From assembly GCF_010501075.1 (NCBI RefSeq), contig NZ_QVMN01000001.1:124001-188000 (forward strand): 64,000 nucleotides of DNA. The letters run 5' to 3'. Shown here piece after piece: positions 8,046-15,443 of this stretch (position 1 is its first letter; each line of letters opens with the position of its first letter). The notes under the pieces were generated by a model. That model had not been told where the DNA came from. It made no database searches and saw only the letters and a program-made list of their open reading frames with translations. The stretch is from Dysgonomonas sp. 25. Lineage in GTDB: Bacteria; Bacteroidota; Bacteroidia; Bacteroidales; Dysgonomonadaceae. The position numbers were made by a program, and so were the translations under genes.

Positions 8046-9797
8046 CTATCTGTTAATGTTTTGAACAGCGGTCACAGCACGGCGGAGATTGCCTCCCCAT
8101 ATGGCGGCTATCTGTTCTTCTGTGTAACCTCTGCGCAATAGTTCTACCGTTATGTTGATAAGCTCGTTAGCCCCTTCGCAGCCTTCTATGCCGCCACCAC
8201 CGTCGAAGTCCGAACCTATACCTACAGCCTCTATGCCACCGATGCGGATAATATGCTCGATGTGGTCTACAGCATCCATTAAAGTTGCTTTACCTTCTTT
8301 CACCAGAAAGTCGCTGTACAGGCAGACCTGCACGACTCCTCCTGCCGAAGCGATAGCCCGTATCTGGTCGTCGGTCAGGTTACGCGGGTGATCGCAAAGT
8401 GCACGCGCCGAAGAATGTGAAGCTACGACAGGGACTGAACTATTCCCTATCACATCGTAGAATGTCGATTCCGAAGCATGCGAAAGGTCGATGACCATCC
8501 CAATCGCGTTCATACGTTCTACAACCTTTTCGCCGAATTGGCTCAATCCCGCGTGTAGAGGTTCTCCTATGGCAGAATCGCATATATCGTTTGCCCCGTT
8601 GTGGCAGAGTGTTAGGTACACGACACCCATCTTCCGGAAAAGGTCGAGATTATCGAGATTCCCTTCGAGGGCATGCCCGTTTTCTATGCCGAGGAAGATA
8701 GCTTTTCGCCCTTCCTTTTTCAGCTTATCTGCTTCGGCGAATGTACGTGCCTGTCCCACAAATAGATGGTTCTTCTCTATTTGCTTTTGCATGGCCGTCA
8801 GCAGGTTTTTGGCTTGAGCTGTTGCCTTATCAGACGGATAGCTTTGCGGTAGGTACGCTACAACAAATACGCTGTCCAACCTCCCTTCGTACATCTTCAC
8901 CAGGTCTACACAAGCCAGCGGCTCGCGGCGTCCGATGTCGATGGTATGTTCGGCAAAGAGCATGGGCGTATCGCAATGGGAATCGACAGTCAGGTTATCC
9001 CTGTGTATCTCCTTGGCTTGGCGGAAGAGTATCGCTTCGTCCACAAGGCGGCGAAAGAACCTTTTCATCCCTTCGTCACCACCTTCCGAGGCCATATTCT
9101 CGGGATGCCATTGTACGCCCAATATCCTGCGTTGAGGAAAGGCTTCTATTGCTTCCACTATTCCGTCAGGGGCGGTAGCGGTTACTTTGAAGCCCGGGGC
9201 TATCTGCTTGAGTGCCTGATGATGCCGTGAGTTGACGCTTATTTCTTCTTTCCCGAATATCTCTGATAATACCGAGCCGCTCTCGATACGTGCGGTATGC
9301 ACCGGTTTCTCCTTGTCGGTGAGGATGCTATGCGCCAGCGGTTCACCGGGATATTGCGAGGGTATATCCTGCCACATCCCTCCTCCGAAAGCTACATTCA
9401 TCACCTGCATTCCCCGGCAGATGCCGAAGATGGGCAGTTGCCTGTCCGAAGCTACTTTTAACAGCAGAAAGTCATATGTATCCCGCTCATGGTTAACGTC
9501 GGTCAGACCTTCGAGGTTGTCTTCGCCGAAATAGCGGGCATCTATATCCGAGCCTCCTGTGAGCAATAGCCCGTCTATGCGGTCGGCAATCTCGCGCAGG
9601 GCGTCTATGTCGTCCGTGGCAGGGATGAGGATTGGTATGCCTCCTGCCTCGAGCACTGCCTGTATATATGCTTCATGAAGCCGCGATGTCTGTTCGTCTA
9701 TATTGACCGAAAGGCCTATTATAGGATTCTGGCTACGCCTGCTGAGGGGCATCGAGCCGGAAGTAGCTGTTTTGAAGTCGATTATCTTGTCCAACAT
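8046..9797 (-). CDS. Fusion of C26 gamma-glutamyl hydrolase and M19 membrane-dipeptidase domains
   Basis: This 583-aa protein has two complete enzymes. Residues about 24-260 are a class I glutamine-amidotransferase-like peptidase C26 (PuuD type) with nucleophile Cys127 (FGICRGMQ) and His231/Glu233 (QWHPE). Residues about 268-583 are an M19 renal-dipeptidase-type metallopeptidase with zinc ligands His274/Asp276 (DSHCDTP), Glu372 (GIENGH), His440 (DLSH), His461 (SHSSAR) and Asp530 (GSDFDGG). I start it at the ATG at 9797 because the TAnnTTTG element at 9822-9829 lies inside the longer frame that begins at 9881. No signal peptide is visible, so it is probably cytoplasmic. It would cleave gamma-glutamyl bonds and dipeptides (possibly of cell-wall or glutathione origin); the substrates are inferred only from the families. 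Confidence 0.9.
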   Translation of the reverse strand: MLDKIIDFKTATSGSMPLSRRSQNPIIGLSVNIDEQTSRLHEAYIQAVLEAGGIPILIPATDDIDALREIADRIDGLLLTGGSDIDARYFGEDNLEGLTDVNHERDTYDFLLLKVASDRQLPIFGICRGMQVMNVAFGGGMWQDIPSQYPGEPLAHSILTDKEKPVHTARIESGSVLSEIFGKEEISVNSRHHQALKQIAPGFKVTATAPDGIVEAIEAFPQRRILGVQWHPENMASEGGDEGMKRFFRRLVDEAILFRQAKEIHRDNLTVDSHCDTPMLFAEHTIDIGRREPLACVDLVKMYEGRLDSVFVVAYLPQSYPSDKATAQAKNLLTAMQKQIEKNHLFVGQARTFAEADKLKKEGRKAIFLGIENGHALEGNLDNLDLFRKMGVVYLTLCHNGANDICDSAIGEPLHAGLSQFGEKVVERMNAIGMVIDLSHASESTFYDVIGNSSVPVVASHSSARALCDHPRNLTDDQIRAIASAGGVVQVCLYSDFLVKEGKATLMDAVDHIEHIIRIGGIEAVGIGSDFDGGGGIEGCEGANELINITVELLRRGYTEEQIAAIWGGNLRRAVTAVQNINR

Positions 9798-9821
9798 GTA
9801 TTTGGGGTTATATGGTATGTA

Positions 9822-9829
9822 CAAATATA
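9822..9829 (-). promoter_or_regulatory. -7 promoter element of the C26-M19 / SpmAB operon
   Basis: On the minus strand this reads TATATTTG, a perfect TAnnTTTG, 25 nt upstream of the ATG at 9797. It sets the start and excludes the longer frame. Confidence 0.6.
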
Positions 9830-9976
9830 CGAAAGATGCATAAAAGCGCATAATATATATCTGGCAAAATATCCTCCCCAAAAAAGTTACAACCGTGTCA
9901 CTTTCTTGTCACCCTATTGTTACTTTTGTGTAGGGTTTTATTCGTTTATTATGAGGTAGTTAGTGTGTTTTTATGT

Positions 9977-10024
9977 AAAAAAAGTATATATCTATTGTTG
10001 TATTTTTCATTGAGTTACTTTTAG
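9977..10024. repeat. Degenerate copy of the GTAAC-ended dispersed repeat
   Basis: It reads AAAAAAAGTA ... TTTTTCATTGAGTTACTTTT, matching the ends and middle of the better copies at 10230, 26405, 26560 and 55857, but with a worn left arm. Confidence 0.6.
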
Positions 10025-10031
10025 CCCCCGG

Positions 10032-10048
10032 CCTCCCCCAAGGGGAGG
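10032..10048. repeat. Short GC-rich hairpin
   Basis: CCTCCCC and GGGGAGG flank a CAA loop, a perfect 7-bp stem in an AT-rich gap. It resembles the G/C-rich short palindromes common between Bacteroidetes genes; it does not follow a gene closely enough to be called a terminator. Confidence 0.5.
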
Positions 10049-10196
10049 GTTATTTGTCACTGTCATACTGAGCGAAGCGAATTAACAATCGAGGAGCGCA
10101 GGCGACTCAAGTATCTCATCTCATTCTTGTGTAGGGGCAAATAAACATTTGCCCGTATATATCTGTTTTCAAGCAGAACAAAATGTAGTCTTTTTA

Positions 10197-11145
10197 GAGA
10201 AGAGATCCCTCGCCTCCGTTCGGGATGACAACAAAAAGTAACATTTCTCTACTCATTTTCGATGTTTTTACCGAGTTACTTTTTCTTGCTTTTGTCATGT
10301 TGAGTGAAACGAAACATCTCACCGCGCAATTGGGAAGAGACTTCTCACCTTCGTTCGAAGTGACAAAAAAGTAGCAAAACTTTATTTATTTCGAACGTTT
10401 TTTGTTGATGTTACTTTTCCTCAGTGTGCCTCAGTGCCTTCTTCGTGGAACTCAGTGTCGCCTTTTCTTCCTCATTATTATTTGGAAGAGATCCCTCACC
10501 TTCCTTCGGGATGACAAAAAAAGTAACATTCCTCTACTCATTTTCGATGTTTTTACCGAGTTACTTTTTCTTGCTTTTGTCATGTTGAGTGAAACGAAAC
10601 ATCTCACCGCGCAATTGGGAAGAGACTTCTCACCTTCGTTCGAAGTGACAAAAAAGTAGCAAAACTTTATTTATTTCGAACGTTTTTTGTTGATGTTACT
10701 TTTCCTCAGTGTGCCTCAGTGCCTTCTTCGTGGAACTCAGTGTCGCCTTTTCTTCCTCATTATTATTTGGAAGAGATCCCTCACCTTCCTTCGGGATGAC
10801 AAAAAAAGTAACATTCCTCTACTCATTTTCGATGTTTTTACCGAGTTACTTTTTCTTGCTTTTGTCATGTTGAGTGAAACGAAACATCTCACCGCGCAAT
10901 TGGGAAGAGACTTCTCACCTTCGTTCGAAGTGACAAAAAAGTAGCAAAACTTTATTTATTTCGAACGTTTTTTGTTGATGTTACTTTTCCTCAGTGTGCC
11001 TCAGTGCCTTCTTCGTGGAACTCAGTGTCACCTTTTCTTCCTCATTATTATTTGGAAGAGATCCCTCGCCTCTGCTCGGGATGACAAAAAAAGTAACATT
11101 TCTCTACTCATTTTCGATGTTTTTTATCGGGTTACTTTTCTTTCT
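10197..11145. repeat. 285-bp tandem repeat, three full units plus a partial fourth
   Basis: Identical landmarks recur exactly 285 bp apart: AAAAAGTAACATT at about 10232, 10517, 10802 and 11087, and a TTG/ATG-started 85-codon open frame at 10402, 10687 and (shortened) 10972. Each unit has three modules in fixed order. The first is a hairpin block with AAAAAGTAAC / GTTACTTTTT ends. The second is a block opening TGTCATGTTGAGTGAAACG and closing GAAGTGACA. The third is a CTCAGTGTGCCTCAGTGCC block followed by GAGATCCCTCACC...GGGATGACA. Units 2 and 3 are almost identical; the outer copies differ at a few bases, as expected of recent internal duplication. The repeated open frame is a by-product, not a gene family. 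Confidence 0.9.
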
Positions 11146-11230
11146 CTCTTATAAACTCGTAACTAATAAACTTGTATACTCGTTTACTTGTCAACTTGTA
11201 TACTTATAAATAAATACAGATAAAGTTATC
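11146..11230. repeat. AT-rich repeat with CTTGTA/CTCGTA iterations
   Basis: Short repeats of the type AACTCGTAACT, AACTTGTATAC, CTCGTTTACTTGT follow the tandem array up to the 3' end of the radical SAM gene. Related sequence recurs at 26771-26817 and 56070-56125, again next to the GTAAC-ended repeat, so it is probably part of the same composite element. Confidence 0.55.
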
Positions 11231-11243
11231 TCTTTGCAGTTAA

Positions 11244-12263
11244 TTATTGTAAGATTTCTTTTTCCGTCATTATCGGGTCTACATGCCCCAATCCCAAGCC
11301 ACATTGCTCCGAAGCAGCGCGGCAACCCCCGCGACATTTTTCCCATTTACTGCATTGCGCACAGTATTCGGGCACAATTTCGTTCCATGAGTTTGCATAC
11401 GGCGAATACAATATTTCTTCGATAGACTGTTCGAATATGTTCCCTGCAACTACCGGAGAATGATTGCACAGGCGTATGTTTCCGTTGATATCCATCGTGA
11501 TAGGCTTCCATAAAACATTGTCCGAGCAGTGCCCGAACATAATATTGTAATAGTCCGAAGGATCGAGCAGGCAATCCGGCGAACATACATTCGACGATAT
11601 AACCAAATCCAATTCCTCCGCCTTTTGGTTGGCGATTTCAAAAGCCTTCCGCAGCTGCGAATGCGTAGCCGATACCGAAGCCGGTTCAGCCGTTCCGCAA
11701 CCGCCGATATTGTATCGGTTCATCATTATACGTCGCAGGCCGAGCGCATCGATAAAATCGAGCGTGTCGCCCAGCACTTCGATGTTGTATTTGGTGAGGA
11801 CGATAACGGGTACGGGGTAGCCTTTCAGCTGTTGTACGGCGCGGATAGAAGCGATAGATTTTCGCCAGCTACCTTTTACTTGCGTGATATTGTCGTGTAT
11901 TGCCTCCTCTGCCGAGTGTATCGGAAACTCGAAAAGGGTTATGCCCATTTTGATGAGGCTTTGGTAATCGCTTTCCGTGCCTTTGAAGCCGTTGCTGATA
12001 ACGGTAACAGTTTTCCCCTCCATGCGGCAGAAAAGGGCTATCTCTTTCAATCGCTGGGCGACAAAAGGTTCTCCGCCTGTGAGGGTTACATTCTGTACCT
12101 CGATTTGTGCGAAAAGCTGCCTCAATGCTTTTATCGCTTTCGGGTACGAATCGAAAGTTTTCCGTTCGGCACCGGGAATTTTCCATACATTGTAGCAGTA
12201 ACGGCAGGCAAGGTTGCATTTGTCCGTCAATTCTAACGCTATATTCGGTAATTGGAGTTTCAT
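11244..12263 (-). CDS. Radical SAM/SPASM enzyme associated with the TCY-lipoprotein array
   Basis: This 339-aa protein has the radical SAM 4Fe-4S motif Cys16-x3-Cys20-x2-Cys23 (CNLACRYC) and the SAM-contacting GGEP at 63-66. The C-terminal SPASM region has Cys246 and Cys266 (HCSD ... GNIRLCNH), then Cys301, 304, 310, 314 and 321 (YCAQCSKWEKCRGGC), enough for two auxiliary clusters as in anaerobic sulfatase-maturing and RiPP-modifying enzymes. I start it at the ATG at 12263; a TTG four codons earlier is also possible. The gene begins 12 nt after the stop of the last of five TCY-motif lipoproteins and is probably the last gene of that operon. Modification of the lipoproteins, for example at their repeated Cys-Tyr pairs, is an inference from this arrangement; the exact reaction is unknown. 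Confidence 0.9.
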   Translation of the reverse strand: MKLQLPNIALELTDKCNLACRYCYNVWKIPGAERKTFDSYPKAIKALRQLFAQIEVQNVTLTGGEPFVAQRLKEIALFCRMEGKTVTVISNGFKGTESDYQSLIKMGITLFEFPIHSAEEAIHDNITQVKGSWRKSIASIRAVQQLKGYPVPVIVLTKYNIEVLGDTLDFIDALGLRRIMMNRYNIGGCGTAEPASVSATHSQLRKAFEIANQKAEELDLVISSNVCSPDCLLDPSDYYNIMFGHCSDNVLWKPITMDINGNIRLCNHSPVVAGNIFEQSIEEILYSPYANSWNEIVPEYCAQCSKWEKCRGGCRAASEQCGLGLGHVDPIMTEKEILQ

Positions 12264-12275
12264 CAGATAATACAA

Positions 12276-13448
12276 TTAAGGTAGTTTGAACTCAACCGCA
12301 AGGGTTATTACAGTTTTGACAGCTTCGCTGTTGTGCATGCCCGGCTCCCATTTGCCGGAGGTGGAGAGTACTCTGAGTGCTTCCTTATCTGCGTCGGGCG
12401 AGAGTTTAGTCAGCACCTTTTTGTTTACTATTTTTCCTTTTTTGTCTATGGCAAAGCTAAGGATAACTTCGCCTTCGACTTTATCTTTTAGCATACGCTC
12501 GTTGTACTGAATGTTGCTTTCCATCCATGCCCGGAAGCGATCAAGGTCTCCCTCCGGCGACGCGGGAGCTATTTGCACTTCGTTGTATGCGAACTTTGTT
12601 ATTTTTTTTGGCTGGTAGGGAGTTGATGGAACAATAACTACATCATAACATAGAATCATTTCTTTTTCCATCATTACGATGGGCTTACTACTGCCTATTA
12701 TGTTCGGAGTTCTGATTTCTTGTGTCTCGAATCCGACATACGAAAAGATAAGTATATCATTCCTTTTGGCTTTCAGAACGAATTTTCCGTCTACGTCCGT
12801 CAATACTCCAGTTGTTCCTCCTTTTATTGAAATAGAAAGGTACGCGATCGGTTCACTTCTTTCATCTACTACCTGTCCTTTTACTTCTATTTCCTCTGCA
12901 ATGCTTGGGGAAACGGTAATTTTATAACATGTTACACGGGGATGGATATTTACGACTGAATCTTCAAACGGTTCTTCTTCTAATATTATCGGCTTATTCT
13001 GAATCTCTGTTATGGCAATTTCTTTCGATACAAAGCCGGGATACGAAAATACGAGCGAATCGTTCCTGTTCACCTGCAGGCTGAAATTCCCATTTATATC
13101 AGCAGTGGCTATATCGTTCGGTTTATCTTTGATGCTGATTCTTGCGCCCGGGATAGGTTGGTTAAGGTTATCTTTTATATTTCCCCTGATGGTCAATGTA
13201 TCAGAATTTTCTCCCTCTAAGGGCTCTATGGCTATGATGTAACAGGTGACATCAGTTATTGGTTTGTGTGGTATTACATTGGGGTCTACGGCTTCCTTTT
13301 TTGAAGATTTGCAACCCGCTGATGCTACTAATCCCAAGATTAATGTGCCCAGCAATAATTTGTATTTAACAACAAATGGTGCTCCGTTCGTCTTATCCGA
13401 AAGGAAAGAGAAAAAGCGGAACAGGATATGATACGTCTTGATTTTCAT
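12276..13448 (-). CDS. TCY-motif lipoprotein with two carboxypeptidase-regulatory-like domains and a TonB C-terminal domain
   Basis: This 390-aa protein is the largest of five tandem paralogs. It shares the family N-terminus (MKIKTYHILFRFFSFLSDKT..., hydrophobic segment at 31-44, putative lipid Cys46 in ASAGC). Two CarboxypepD_reg-like beta-sandwich domains follow at about 85-155 and 187-258 (GNFSLQVNRNDSLVFSYPGF; GKFVLKAKRNDILIFSYVGF), then a TonB C-terminal-like domain at about 295-390 (EGEVILSFAIDKKGKI). A Cys-Tyr motif sits before each domain: Cys69-Tyr70 (VTCYIIAIEP), Cys174-Tyr175 (VTCYKITVSP) and Cys267-Tyr268 (LCYDVVIVP). It has no proline-rich TonB arm or ExbB-type anchor, so a real energy-transducer role is doubtful. 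It starts 3 nt after the stop of the upstream paralog and ends 12 nt before the radical SAM gene. Confidence 0.85.
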   Translation of the reverse strand: MKIKTYHILFRFFSFLSDKTNGAPFVVKYKLLLGTLILGLVASAGCKSSKKEAVDPNVIPHKPITDVTCYIIAIEPLEGENSDTLTIRGNIKDNLNQPIPGARISIKDKPNDIATADINGNFSLQVNRNDSLVFSYPGFVSKEIAITEIQNKPIILEEEPFEDSVVNIHPRVTCYKITVSPSIAEEIEVKGQVVDERSEPIAYLSISIKGGTTGVLTDVDGKFVLKAKRNDILIFSYVGFETQEIRTPNIIGSSKPIVMMEKEMILCYDVVIVPSTPYQPKKITKFAYNEVQIAPASPEGDLDRFRAWMESNIQYNERMLKDKVEGEVILSFAIDKKGKIVNKKVLTKLSPDADKEALRVLSTSGKWEPGMHNSEAVKTVITLAVEFKLP

Positions 13449-13451
13449 TTT

Positions 13452-13946
13452 TCATTTATTTTTAGTTACAACAACATAGCACGTAATAAGAAAATCACCG
13501 GAGACAGCGGCTGTGTCTTCTTCCATTATTATCGGAGTATTATTGCTGATAATATCTGAAACTGAAATTTCTTTTGTTTTCATCCCTATTAGAGAGAATA
13601 TAAGCGTATCATTTTTTTGTGCTTGTATAGTGAATTTTCCCGACACATCTGCCATTGTATTATACTCTTCTTTCTCTTTAATGACAACGGATGCCCCTAT
13701 TACAGGTTCTTCATTTTTGTCTATAATAGTTCCATTGATAGTTTTTTCGTCTACAATGCCTGATGCAGTAATTGGATTGTCGTATGTTACTCCCTTCCCC
13801 GACGATTTGCAGCTCGCAGTGGTTACTAATCCCAAGATCAATGTGCCCAGCAATAATTTGTATTTAACAAAGAATGGTGCTCCGTCCGTCTTATCCGAAA
13901 GGAAAGAGAAAAAGCGGAACAGGATATGGCATGTTTTGATTTTCAT
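13452..13946 (-). CDS. Short TCY-motif lipoprotein with one carboxypeptidase-regulatory-like domain
   Basis: This 164-aa paralog has the shared N-terminus (MKIKTCHILFRFF, LSDKT at 16-20) and putative lipid Cys46 (TTASC). One CarboxypepD_reg-like domain follows at about 69-140 (NGTIIDKNEEPVIGASVVIK, GKFTIQAQKNDTLIFSL). It has no TonB domain and ends with a single Cys156-Tyr157 motif (LITCYVVVTKNK). The motif therefore lies at the very C-terminus here but between domains in the neighbours, which argues that it is a separate element and not part of either fold. The first 45 codons are nearly identical in DNA to those of the downstream and upstream copies. It is 3 nt upstream of the 390-aa paralog, surely in the same transcript. 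Confidence 0.8.
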   Translation of the reverse strand: MKIKTCHILFRFFSFLSDKTDGAPFFVKYKLLLGTLILGLVTTASCKSSGKGVTYDNPITASGIVDEKTINGTIIDKNEEPVIGASVVIKEKEEYNTMADVSGKFTIQAQKNDTLIFSLIGMKTKEISVSDIISNNTPIIMEEDTAAVSGDFLITCYVVVTKNK

Positions 13947-13993
13947 AGCTTTGCCTCTATTTATGTGGTTTGATAATTACGAAGATATACATT

Positions 13994-14713
13994 TTAGTCT
14001 TGTGGTAACCTAAAAACAACCGGTATTGTAACTTTGGTTTTCACTTTAAACCCTTTATATTCTCCCGGAGTCCAGTCTGGAGACAGTTTCAATAATCTCA
14101 TTACCTCTTTGTCGGCATCGGGCGAGAAAGTACGAAGGATATTTATATTGGTGATTTTCCCTTTTTTATCAATAATGAAGCGTATTGTAACCCGTCCTTG
14201 TTCTTCGTTTACTATCATACTTTCGGGATATTCGATATTTTCACATATCCATTCGGTAAATTTTTTCAGATTGCCTACAGGGGAGACAGGAGTTTTCTTT
14301 AGTTCTTCGTATTCGTATATTTTGTCCCGCTCCATATCAGAAAAAGCTGGCATATAGCATGTTTCGATTTGTTCAGGTTGGGAGGCTATCGTATCATAGC
14401 AGGTAATAATCGCCGGAGGAGGAATCTTCGGAACTTTTGCAGAAACAAGCTTGGGAGATATATGTTCCCCGATGGTGTCTTTTGTTGCCGAAACGGTTGT
14501 ATCATTGGATAATACCTTGATGGTATTGGCCTTCGCCGGTTCTTCCTCGTTGCAGGTTGCTACAGCTTTGGGCTTATGGCACGAAGTGGCGGATAATCCC
14601 AAGATCAGTGTGCCCAACATCAACTTGTATTTTACCACGAAAGGCGCTCCGTTCGTCTTATCCGAAAGGAAAGAGAAAAAGCGGAACAGGATATGGCATG
14701 TTTTGATTTTCAT
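13994..14713 (-). CDS. TCY-motif lipoprotein with TonB C-terminal domain
   Basis: This 239-aa paralog has the shared N-terminus, putative lipid Cys45 (SATSC), then HKPKAVATC with Cys54 followed by Asn instead of Tyr. A low-complexity Thr/Ser/Pro-rich linker leads to two motifs: Cys105-Tyr106 (AIITCYDTIA) and Cys119-Tyr120 (IETCYMPAF). Residues about 143-239 form a TonB C-terminal-like domain (GRVTIRFIIDKKGKITN, LSPDWTPGEYKG, VFRLPQD). It is separated from each neighbour by a 47-bp spacer that is almost identical on both sides, showing that the duplication unit is gene plus leader. No TonB-like membrane anchor is present. Confidence 0.8.
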   Translation of the reverse strand: MKIKTCHILFRFFSFLSDKTNGAPFVVKYKLMLGTLILGLSATSCHKPKAVATCNEEEPAKANTIKVLSNDTTVSATKDTIGEHISPKLVSAKVPKIPPPAIITCYDTIASQPEQIETCYMPAFSDMERDKIYEYEELKKTPVSPVGNLKKFTEWICENIEYPESMIVNEEQGRVTIRFIIDKKGKITNINILRTFSPDADKEVMRLLKLSPDWTPGEYKGFKVKTKVTIPVVFRLPQD

Positions 14714-14760
14714 AGCTTTGCCTCTATTTATGTGGTTCGATAACTACGAAGATATACATT

Positions 14761-15327
14761 TTAGTCTTGTGGTAACCTAAAAACAACCGGTATTGTAACT
14801 TCGGTATTCATCCTATACCCTCTATGTTCTCCCGGCCTCCAGGCTTTAGACAACTTCAACAATCTCATTACCTCTTTGTCGGCATCGGGCGAAAAAGTAC
14901 GGAGGATATTTATATTGGTGATTTTCCCTTTTTTATCGATAATGAAGCGTACTGTAACCCGTCCTTGTTCTTCGTTTGCGATCATACTTTCGGGATATTC
15001 GATATTTTCGCGCATCCATTCGGTAAATTTATCTATGTCCCCTACAGGAGATACAGGAGGGGTTTCGATTACTCCGTATGGGAGTACCTCATTTTCGCTC
15101 ACATCAGGAGAAACGTATATATTATAACATGTATCGACTTGTTCGGGCTTGGGTACTACCTCGTTACAGGTTGCTACAGCTTTGGGCTTATGGCACGAAG
15201 TAGCGGATAATCCGATAATCAGCATCCCCAACATCAACTTGTATTTTATCATGGAAGGTGCTCCGTTCGTCTTGTCTGACAGAAAGGGAAAAAAGCGAAA
15301 TAGGGTATGATATGTCTTGGTTTTCAT
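14761..15327 (-). CDS. Short TCY-motif lipoprotein with TonB C-terminal domain
   Basis: This 188-aa paralog has the shared N-terminus (slightly diverged: MKTKTYHTLFRFFPFLSDKT), putative lipid Cys45 (SATSC), Cys54 with Asn after it (AVATCNE), then one full motif at Cys67-Tyr68 (VDTCYNIYVSP). The linker is much shorter than in the flanking copies. The TonB C-terminal-like domain is nearly the same as in the 239-aa copy (GRVTVRFIIDKKGKITN, WRPGEHRGYRMNTEV). The preceding 76-bp gap contains a degraded piece of another paralog, so the array has lost at least one member here. Confidence 0.8.
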   Translation of the reverse strand: MKTKTYHTLFRFFPFLSDKTNGAPSMIKYKLMLGMLIIGLSATSCHKPKAVATCNEVVPKPEQVDTCYNIYVSPDVSENEVLPYGVIETPPVSPVGDIDKFTEWMRENIEYPESMIANEEQGRVTVRFIIDKKGKITNINILRTFSPDADKEVMRLLKLSKAWRPGEHRGYRMNTEVTIPVVFRLPQD

Positions 15328-15341
15328 GATTTTGCCTCTAT

Positions 15342-15443
15342 TTATGTGGTTTGTAATCTCATCACTTCTTTATCGGCATCCGGCGAGAAGGTACGGAGGG
15401 ATATTATATGGGTAGTTTTTCCGTTTCTGCCGATGGTGAAACG
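15342..15443 (-). pseudogene. Remnant of a further TCY-lipoprotein TonB domain
   Basis: In one minus-strand frame this stretch reads RFTIGRNGKTTH, then LRTFSPDADKEVMRL, then TAA. This matches the middle of the paralogs' TonB domain (RFIIDKKGKITN, LRTFSPDADKEVMRLL). Both sides are cut: the upstream side joins directly to the last codons of the 252-aa gene, and the downstream side joins to the conserved CACATAAATAGAGGCAAA leader after MRL. Two deletions inside the array explain it. Confidence 0.75.

Noticed and set aside
9921-9928. Plus-strand TACTTTTG as a promoter into the repeat array
   Set aside because: It matches TAnnTTTG but has no -33 element and no gene downstream on that strand.
10402-11154. 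Three repeated 60-85 codon open frames with identical translation
   Set aside because: They lie wholly within the 285-bp non-coding repeat and their sequence tracks repeat modules that also occur out of frame elsewhere. They have no ribosome-binding context or family resemblance.
9798-11243. Possible CRISPR array
   Set aside because: The repeat period is 285 bp with no unique spacers; units are copies of each other, and no cas gene is present.
11529-12236. 235-aa plus-strand open frame opposite the radical SAM gene
   Set aside because: It is complementary to conserved Cys motifs of the radical SAM enzyme; a shadow.
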